From JBBQSU01 sp038234815 (GTDB taxonomy: Bacteria > Planctomycetota > Phycisphaerae > Tepidisphaerales > Tepidisphaeraceae), in contig JBBQSU010000130.1 in the NCBI GenBank assembly GCA_038234815.1, forward strand, positions 1 through 9,503: a stretch of 9,503 nucleotides of DNA. The letters are read 5' to 3'. Under the pieces are notes generated by a model that worked only from the letters and a program-made list of their open reading frames with translations, did not search any database and was not told where the DNA came from. Below, piece by piece: positions 1 through 5,453 of the stretch; position 1 is the first letter of the stretch, and each line of letters starts with the position of its first letter. A program made the position numbers and the translations under genes.

Positions 1-1
1 C

Positions 2-3000
2 AACACCGCAGTGGGTGATGGCAGTAACGGCTACGGTCTCACGAAAACCGGCAGCGGTGCGTTGGTTTTGACAGGTGCGAATACATACAGCGGCACTACG
101 ACTATCAATCAGGGCACGCTGCACCTCGGCGGTGGTGTAGGAACAGGCTCGGTCAGCGGTGTAACTGCCGGGGGATCACTCAATGTTAACAGCGCGATCG
201 TCCTCGGCGGCGGCACGTTGCAGTTCAATCGGAATAATCCAGTCGCCCAGGGCACCGATTTCTCCGGCGCGGCCATCACCGGCACGGGCAGCTTCATCCA
301 CAACGGCACGAACACGCTTGAGTTGAACGCCGCCAACACGTTCTCCGGCGGCAAGACCACGGTGAACACCACCGGCGGCCTCACTCTTAAAAACGCGTTA
401 GCCGTTCAGAACAGCACCCTCAGCCGCAACACCGGGAATGGCAGCATTGTTTTTGATTCGGCATCCGGCACGGCATGGACCGTGGGCGGTCTTGACGGCT
501 CCGGTGATTTTTCCCTCCTCAACAGCGCCTCCAGCGCAATGCAACTCACCATCAGCGGCAACGGCACCAACGGAAACACCAGCGGCGCGATCTCAGGCAC
601 CGGTGCGACGATCACCAAAAACGGCCTGAACGGGCAAACTTTTTCCGGCACGACCGCGAACACCTACACCGGCCTGACTACGATGAACCTGGGCACTCTG
701 ACGTTGAGCAAGACCAGCAGCGCGGATGCCATCGGATCGGGCGGGCTAAAAATCAATGCCGGCACGGTGACGCTCTCGAGCAGCAACCAGATCAATGACG
801 CTGCCAACGTGGAAGTTGCAGGGGGCACTTTGGCGGGTGCCGCTGCCGTCATCGCTGAAAAGGTCAACGGCTTCTCGCTCACCGGCGGGGCGGTCACTGG
901 GAACAGCGCCACCAACCTGCTGACCCTGACCAGTACGACCGCTTATGACATGCGGAGCGGCAGCACAAACGCGAACGTGATTCTGGCTGGCGGCGTTGCG
1001 CTGAACAAGAAAACTTCCGGCACGGTCACGTTGAGCGGGGCCAACACCTACATCGGCGCTACCAACATCAGCGACGGTACGCTCTCGATCAGCAACGCCG
1101 CGACATTTACCAATACCAGTCAGATCGCCCTTTCAGGCACCGGTCGACTCGACGTGAACGTCGCCAATCAGAGCCTGGCAAAACTGGTCACCGGCGGAGT
1201 GCCGGCGGGCACCTTCCTGCGTCTTTCGCAGTCGCAGGCCACCGCAGGCGCGGCCAATGGCCCTGGCACGATCCTCGGCACGGTAGAAATCAATGCGGGA
1301 ACCGTCGCTTCCAACTACACTCTCGACTTCGGCACCAGTTCAAAGCTGACCAACATAATCTCTGGGACTTACAGCGGGCCAGTGACCCTTTCGGGGAACG
1401 CCACCTTCGAATCGACCATCAATACGTTCAACATCACCGGCGGCGTGACTTCGGCCACCTCGGGACAAAAAATCCTGACCCTGACAGGCGCTGGGAACGG
1501 TGATCTTAATGCCGCCCTCAATCCCATTTCCGGCGGGGCAGGCACAATTGCAGTCGTCAAAGAGGGCTTGGGCCAATGGACCATCCGGAACACCAATAAC
1601 GGCGCGGCTATTCCAGCGTATGCGCTCGATACCGCGACCATCAATCAAGGAACGCTCCTGATCGCAAACGGCGCGAGCACGAATTTCACCGCCACCAACG
1701 TCGGCTCGGTAAGCCTCGGACGCACGGGCACCAATAGCGATTCCGCAACGCTGTTGGTTAATTCCACGAACTCGAATTTCGTCGCCCCGATCACCGTGAA
1801 CGCGGGCAGCTCCGGCGTATTGAAAATTGGCCGACCGGGGACTGGCGCCGGCACATTAGCTATAACGGGAGGCATCGCTCTCAATAATAATGTCACGATT
1901 GACGGCGGTTTAAGTCTCGTCATCAACACCACCGCCGTCACTGGCACTGGTAACCTCACTACGACTGGTCCCGTCAGTTTGTCCGTCGCCAACACCTTTG
2001 CCGGCTCGGTGACGGTCAATAGTGGCAGCCTGTCGGTCTCCAACACCAACGCGAACGTCACCGGCTGGACTGTCAACTCCGGCGGAACCATGACGGCGAG
2101 TGTCGCCAGTGCTCTGGGCGGCTCCTCGGCGGATATTCTGCTGAATGGCAATCTTACGCTCAAGAACGACAGCGACACGAATTTCGGTGGTGGCGCGGTG
2201 ACGATCGGTTCCAGCGTCTCCATTACCCCCAGCCGGTCAAACAAGGGCAACAGCGTTACCCATACTCTTGGTGCGTTGAACATCGGCAGCAGCACCCTCA
2301 CGCTCCTTGCTGACGTCCCCCAATTCAACAGCCTCCAAGCGGGCAGCCTGATTATGGGGGCCGCGACGCTTACCGGAGACCCGACCTTCACGCTTAACAA
2401 CACCAACAACACCAAAGGCAGTTTGACGCTTGCAGGTGTCAATGACGGTGGCACCGCTCGTACGGTGACCCTGAATGGTGCTGCCCTGCTGAAGATCGGC
2501 GCCGCCAGCACGTTCAGCGGCATCTGGGATGTCCAGGGGACGGGCGGGCTGGTGGGTACGGCCGACAATGTCCTCGGCACGGCGCAGGTTAAAATCAAGG
2601 CCGGTGCCTCGCTGAACCTGAGTGGGACCACGCAGTCCATCGCAGGATTGGCCGACAGCACCACTGGAGGCTCGGTGCTCAACAGCATTGCCGGCACCAA
2701 GACGCTGACCCTGGCTGGCAGTGGCACCTATGCTTTCAGTGGGGCAATCGCTCCGACCACCGGCAACATCGCCCTCACCAAGACCGGCGCTGGCATACAA
2801 ACGCTCACGGGGATCAATACCTATACCGGCGCGACCAGTATCACCGGCGGCACTCTTGTCGTGGGCGTGGGCGGGGTCGGCTCACTCGCCGGTACCGCCG
2901 TGACCGTCAGTGGAACCGGCACACTCGCCGGGTCAGGCTCAATCGCCGGGCCGGTCACAATTCAGTCTGGCGGCACCTTGGCTCCCGGCAACAGCCCAGG

Positions 3001-3436
3001 CACCATTACGCTGACCAGCGGGCTGAGTTTCACTGGCGGGTCGCTGGCGATGGAACTGGCCTCGGACAGCAGCTACGACATAGCCCGGGTCACAGCCGGG
3101 AATGTAAGCCTGGGCAGTGGCGTGGCCACTCTGGCCCTGAGCAGCAGCTATACGCCGAGCATCAACAATACGGCGTACTGGGTGATCGACAACACCGGCG
3201 CGGGGACTTTCACCGGGGCGTTTTCCAGCCTGCCTAACAGCGGCGACACGGCCCTGTCCTCCGGAAACATTACCTATAAGGTCTACTATGGGGTTGACCA
3301 CGCAACCAGCAACCTGACGCCGGGCACGGGCAACGACGTGGCCATCGTGGCAGTCATCCCCGAACCGACAAGCCTGAGCCTGATCGGCGTGGGCGCGGTT
3401 GGCCTGCTGGCCCGCCGGCGTCGCCGGGCCAACTAG
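2..3436 (+). CDS. PEP-CTERM surface protein with autotransporter-associated beta-strand repeats (5' partial)
   Basis: This is the C-terminal part of a very large exported surface protein. The frame is open to the left window edge, so the GTG at 11 is probably not the true start. Numbering from that codon there are 1141 residues, very rich in G, T, N, S and A and with no cysteine. Repeats of the PATR/autotransporter-associated type (ktGsGtltLtGaNtYsGtTtInqGtL) are clear at about 10-38, 199-233, 327-362 and 921-953, with weaker copies between (for example 101-129 and 653-685). Such repeats are known to form a right-handed beta-helix. A GSGSIAG...LAPGNSPGT block sits near 970-1000. The last 27 residues (1115-1141) are a PEP-CTERM tag: IPEPTS, a short hydrophobic helix, then LLARRRRR. 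In this family the tag directs exosortase processing and surface anchoring. No outer-membrane barrel follows, so it is not a classical autotransporter. The ligand or role is unknown; adhesion or matrix is inference. An intrinsic terminator starts 38 bp after the stop. Confidence 0.93.
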   Translation, partial: NTAVGDGSNGYGLTKTGSGALVLTGANTYSGTTTINQGTLHLGGGVGTGSVSGVTAGGSLNVNSAIVLGGGTLQFNRNNPVAQGTDFSGAAITGTGSFIHNGTNTLELNAANTFSGGKTTVNTTGGLTLKNALAVQNSTLSRNTGNGSIVFDSASGTAWTVGGLDGSGDFSLLNSASSAMQLTISGNGTNGNTSGAISGTGATITKNGLNGQTFSGTTANTYTGLTTMNLGTLTLSKTSSADAIGSGGLKINAGTVTLSSSNQINDAANVEVAGGTLAGAAAVIAEKVNGFSLTGGAVTGNSATNLLTLTSTTAYDMRSGSTNANVILAGGVALNKKTSGTVTLSGANTYIGATNISDGTLSISNAATFTNTSQIALSGTGRLDVNVANQSLAKLVTGGVPAGTFLRLSQSQATAGAANGPGTILGTVEINAGTVASNYTLDFGTSSKLTNIISGTYSGPVTLSGNATFESTINTFNITGGVTSATSGQKILTLTGAGNGDLNAALNPISGGAGTIAVVKEGLGQWTIRNTNNGAAIPAYALDTATINQGTLLIANGASTNFTATNVGSVSLGRTGTNSDSATLLVNSTNSNFVAPITVNAGSSGVLKIGRPGTGAGTLAITGGIALNNNVTIDGGLSLVINTTAVTGTGNLTTTGPVSLSVANTFAGSVTVNSGSLSVSNTNANVTGWTVNSGGTMTASVASALGGSSADILLNGNLTLKNDSDTNFGGGAVTIGSSVSITPSRSNKGNSVTHTLGALNIGSSTLTLLADVPQFNSLQAGSLIMGAATLTGDPTFTLNNTNNTKGSLTLAGVNDGGTARTVTLNGAALLKIGAASTFSGIWDVQGTGGLVGTADNVLGTAQVKIKAGASLNLSGTTQSIAGLADSTTGGSVLNSIAGTKTLTLAGSGTYAFSGAIAPTTGNIALTKTGAGIQTLTGINTYTGATSITGGTLVVGVGGVGSLAGTAVTVSGTGTLAGSGSIAGPVTIQSGGTLAPGNSPGTITLTSGLSFTGGSLAMELASDSSYDIARVTAGNVSLGSGVATLALSSSYTPSINNTAYWVIDNTGAGTFTGAFSSLPNSGDTALSSGNITYKVYYGVDHATSNLTPGTGNDVAIVAVIPEPTSLSLIGVGAVGLLARRRRRAN

Positions 3437-3474
3437 CCCGCGGGAGGCGTACTGAAACTTAACGGCTTATTTAG

Positions 3475-3512
3475 CCGGTGCGCGGGGATTGACCCGCGCA
3501 CCGGTTTTTTTT
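3475..3512 (+). terminator. Rho-independent terminator of the PEP-CTERM gene
   Basis: A perfect 12-bp GC-rich inverted repeat, CCGGTGCGCGGG (3475-3486) and CCCGCGCACCGG (3493-3504), is separated by a 6-nt loop and followed at once by eight T residues (3505-3512). It lies 38 bp after the TAG of the surface-protein gene on the same strand. The stem arms carry GGTGCGC/GCGCACC, also seen as the outer arms of two palindromes just downstream. Confidence 0.95.
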
Positions 3513-3550
3513 GCGCCGGGGGCGGTCAAGATCGGTCTGGCGGGGAAAGT

Positions 3551-3580
3551 GGTGCGCTTTTTGGCGCCAAAAAACGCACC
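3551..3580. repeat. 30-bp near-perfect palindrome centred on GGCGCC (element 1)
   Basis: The element reads GGTGCG, C, T5, GGCGCC, A5, A, CGCACC. Fourteen of the fifteen symmetric base pairs match; the only mismatch is C3557 against A3574. It lies about 40 bp after the terminator T-run. With no unpaired loop it fits a dimeric DNA-binding site or a cruciform better than an RNA hairpin. A second element with the same plan is centred 114 bp downstream. The function is unknown. Confidence 0.8.
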
Positions 3581-3618
3581 AAGATTCGACCCCTTTCAAA
3601 TAATATTTTATTTTTTAC

Positions 3619-3664
3619 AAGTGCTGAATCAGTACGCACTTAAGTGTATTTTGGAGCACTCCAA
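3619..3664. repeat. Overlapping short palindromes and inverted repeats
   Basis: Several symmetric elements are packed into 46 bp. AAGTGC (3619-3624) pairs with GCACTT (3636-3641). A perfect 10-bp palindrome, CACTTAAGTG, occupies 3637-3646. AGTGCT (3620-3625) could instead pair with AGCACT (3655-3660). TTGGAG (3651-3656) and CTCCAA (3659-3664) form a 14-bp palindrome with a 2-bp centre. Some pairings exclude each other. The block directly abuts the second GGCGCC-centred palindrome at 3665. Function unknown: a protein-binding cluster or a structured RNA are both possible. Confidence 0.65.
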
Positions 3665-3694
3665 GTTGCGCGAAAAGGCGCCAATTCGCGCACC
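3665..3694. repeat. 30-bp imperfect palindrome centred on GGCGCC (element 2)
   Basis: Symmetric about GGCGCC (3677-3682), with left arm GTTGCGCGAAAA and right arm AATTCGCGCACC. Twelve of fifteen pairs match, including an unbroken 8-bp stem TGCGCGAA/TTCGCGCA (3667-3674 and 3685-3692). It has the same length, centre and outer GGTGCG/CGCACC arms (one base changed on the left) as the element at 3551-3580. The inner flanks differ, which suggests that centre and outer arms are the conserved parts. Centre-to-centre spacing is 114 bp. Confidence 0.7.
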
Positions 3695-3843
3695 ATCGTG
3701 CAATTGTGGCCCTTAGGTAGAGGGCTGTAGTTATGACCAATAGACAATTGGGTGTCTCGCCTGTTCTATTCCCCGCTTGCCACGCCGCGTGCATTCGCGC
3801 CGCGGGATTATGGCTCGGTGGTGGATGCGCACCCGGTCAATCG

Positions 3844-3936
3844 TCCGGCCAAGTCAAACCCACATTCCGCCCGACACCCAATGCGCTAAAGGCGACGGCG
3901 ATTTTTCTGGCAACGCGAAAATCTTCCGGCCAAGTC
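3844..3936. repeat. Pair of 12-bp direct repeats (TCCGGCCAAGTC)
   Basis: TCCGGCCAAGTC occurs at 3844-3855 and again at 3925-3936, 81 bp apart, inside the non-coding interval. No insertion element or coding sequence lies between them. They may be chance, or footprints of an old duplication. Confidence 0.5.
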
Positions 3937-4026
3937 GGAGGTGCATTACTGGGTTTGGGTCGATCGAACAAGCGGGACCCGGATTTTGAGCTCTTGAAGG
4001 CCCTCAGGACCCAAAGAAACGCCATT

Positions 4027-4061
4027 GGGACCTCTTTGGGACCCCCTTTGGACCCCCTTTT
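4027..4061. repeat. Short tandem repeat, three units of GGGACCCCCTTT type
   Basis: Three imperfect units follow head to tail: GGGACCTCTTT (4027-4037), GGGACCCCCTTT (4038-4049) and GGACCCCCTTTT (4050-4061). An inverted copy, GGACCCAAAG, lies at 4007-4016 and can pair with CTTTGGGACC (4034-4043) in 9 of 10 positions, so the array can fold into a hairpin with a 17-nt loop. It could arise by slippage; no coding role is seen. Confidence 0.55.
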
Positions 4062-4258
4062 GGTAGGGACAAAAATATGCAAGTCGTTGTCTTGCAATGA
4101 CTTACGAAAAAATGACCGGGCGAAAGCACCTGATCGTGTGGGTGGGCGTGTTTGCCGAAGGTCCAAGGCAGGGTGCGGTGGTTTGTTGGAACAGGAAAGC
4201 GGCCGGGCGAAGTCTGCCCTTGCGGGGACCGGCGACCGGGGAAACGCCCGACGCTGGG

Positions 4259-5338
4259 CTAAACAACGCCGAAGCGCGCCCCTACCCGGGCCAGCAATGC
4301 GACAGCATTGTCGTGATAGAGCTTTTGCAAAACTTCATCGGGCAATGCCAGGCCGCGAATTGGTGGCTGGTGATCTTTGGGCAGGTCGGGATCGAGGATG
4401 GGGCTGGGGCCGATGTAGGCGGTCTCCCATAGCTTGCGGTGTGCCCAGAACCGGCTGGAGAGGAAATCGAACCCGCGGTCGTCGCCGCTCACCTGATCGG
4501 AGCCGAAGATGATGCGGTCCTGGTGGCGGATGAAGAAATCGCGCATGGCGTCGCGCTGCTTGCTGACCTCGCGGACGATCCATCGGGTGGCGCTGCAATC
4601 CAGAGAGAGGTTTGGGTAATGGGCCAGCAGTCGATCAAGCCGGCCGATGTCTTCGGGATTTCCGCCCAGGTGAGCGCCCAGCCACGGGCGGTCCTTGTGC
4701 TCGCTCATGGCACCTTCCCACAAGGCGTAATGCTCGTCGCGGGTGCCGTATTTGGTCGCGTCGGCGTACTTGGTGCTGTACCAGGTGTCGGGGTCTCCGA
4801 CGTGCGACATGAAGATCATGTTGCGGTCGGCGATCTCTTTGCGGAGGCGCACGAACGCGGGCTGATCAAGCCGCCAGTTGCGTGCCGCCATGGTGCCCGG
4901 GGCCATGTGGAATTTGACCATGCGCGAACCGATGTTGTAGAAGGCCTCGATCCTTCGGAGCCAGTCGTCGAGCCAGTGGGCGGAAGAGTCGCCCCATTTG
5001 GGGATGGTGATGAAGTGGAGGCGGCCGGGATAATCGCGCTGAAGGCGCAGGGCTTCTTCGAGCGGGGTCATGGTGGCAAAGCAGTCGATGCCGAAGTGGC
5101 GGGCGGATTCAAACCACGCGGCGGCATGGCGATGGGCGACGAGGTGGGTATGGAAGTCGATGACCAGTCCGTGGACCTTTGGCCGCGGAACGGGCGATCG
5201 GAAATTAATGCGTGTGCGGTTGTACTCGTCGATTTTGGCTTTGGCCAGCGCCGCAGCGGCCGCGGGTGTAAGTGGCGCCGGAGTCGCGGGCGGTGCTGCG
5301 GGGGTTGCTGCCGGTGGTATTGCCGATTGAGTCGCCAT
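4259..5338 (-). CDS. Amidohydrolase-2 family metal-dependent hydrolase
   Basis: The 359-residue product is a TIM-barrel hydrolase of the amidohydrolase-2 (ACMSD/2-pyrone-4,6-dicarboxylate lactonase-like) family. The first strand carries the metal motif DFHTH (H63, H65). Further expected ligands or active-site residues follow: H179 in FMSHVGDP, H223 in LGAHLGG, and D281 in IIFGSDQ. The end LPDEVLQKLYHDNAVALL is typical of the family C-terminus. Members hydrolyse or decarboxylate small carboxylated or cyclic substrates; the substrate here cannot be told. I chose the ATG at 5338 because the longer in-frame start at 5482 would overlap the divergent gene starting at 5454. Residues 5-35 are an unusual Ala/Pro-rich linker before the barrel, with no hydrophobic signal segment, so the enzyme is probably cytoplasmic. 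No good Shine-Dalgarno precedes the start. It diverges from the GT87-like gene across 115 bp. Confidence 0.88.
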   Translation of the reverse strand: MATQSAIPPAATPAAPPATPAPLTPAAAAALAKAKIDEYNRTRINFRSPVPRPKVHGLVIDFHTHLVAHRHAAAWFESARHFGIDCFATMTPLEEALRLQRDYPGRLHFITIPKWGDSSAHWLDDWLRRIEAFYNIGSRMVKFHMAPGTMAARNWRLDQPAFVRLRKEIADRNMIFMSHVGDPDTWYSTKYADATKYGTRDEHYALWEGAMSEHKDRPWLGAHLGGNPEDIGRLDRLLAHYPNLSLDCSATRWIVREVSKQRDAMRDFFIRHQDRIIFGSDQVSGDDRGFDFLSSRFWAHRKLWETAYIGPSPILDPDLPKDHQPPIRGLALPDEVLQKLYHDNAVALLARVGARFGVV

Positions 5339-5386
5339 GGCCGAGGGATTGTAGTCGGGGGTGGGCGTGGTGTGTATCTTTCCGGG

Positions 5387-5420
5387 TCCGATAAGGCCCA
5401 AAGCAGGTTTCCTTATCGGA
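5387..5420. promoter_or_regulatory. Perfect 10-bp inverted repeat in the divergent intergenic region
   Basis: TCCGATAAGG (5387-5396) and CCTTATCGGA (5411-5420) are exact reverse complements separated by 14 bp, giving 24 bp between half-site centres. The repeat sits 48 bp from the minus-strand start (5338) and 33 bp before the plus-strand start (5454), so it could serve either gene. It may be an operator for a dimeric regulator or a hairpin in the leader of the plus-strand gene. I could not identify reliable -35/-10 boxes on either strand. Confidence 0.55.
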
Positions 5421-5430
5421 ATCGGAACGC

Positions 5431-5443
5431 CATCGGGCCGATG
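5431..5443. promoter_or_regulatory. 13-bp palindrome next to the GT87-like gene start
   Basis: CATCGG, a single G, then CCGATG make a perfect 13-bp palindrome ending 10 bp before the ATG at 5454, just upstream of the weak AGG (5447-5449). Together with the inverted repeat at 5387-5420 it makes the short leader of this gene unusually symmetric. It could be an operator half or chance; evidence is the symmetry and position only. Confidence 0.35.
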
Positions 5444-5453
5444 AACAGGTTCG

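Larger units (their letters stand above)
3437..4258. other. Long intergenic region between convergent genes, no convincing gene
   Basis: About 820 bp separate the stop of the PEP-CTERM gene (+) from the stop of the amidohydrolase gene (-). Open frames exist here on both strands (for example + from 3489 and 3733, - from 4166). None shows a recognisable domain, and the longest one (from 3733) owes half its length to running antisense through the amidohydrolase gene. The left third holds the terminator, an AT-rich patch (about 3596-3618) and a cluster of palindromes. The middle holds short direct and tandem repeats (3844-3936 and 4027-4061). From about 4100 to 4258 I see nothing specific, and no clear terminator for the minus-strand gene. 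Gene remnants or a small RNA remain possible. Confidence 0.7.

Noticed and set aside
1645..2727. 360-codon minus-strand open frame inside the PEP-CTERM gene
   Set aside because: Its Pro/Val/Leu-rich product is the reverse-strand reading of Gly/Thr/Asn-rich repeats; the plus strand carries clear family repeats.
3837..4166. 109-codon minus-strand open frame downstream of the amidohydrolase
   Set aside because: It covers the tandem GGGACC repeat and both 12-bp direct repeats, shows no known motif, and has no convincing start signal. A remnant is possible but not supported.
3437..4258. tRNA, small structured RNA or CRISPR array in the gene-free interval
   Set aside because: No cloverleaf or T-loop motif and no regularly spaced repeat-spacer pattern; the two 12-bp direct repeats occur only twice.
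3733..4512. 259-codon open frame on the plus strand starting in the intergenic region
   Set aside because: Its second half runs antisense through the well-supported amidohydrolase gene and is Arg/Gly-rich in the way GC-rich shadows are; no domain is recognisable.
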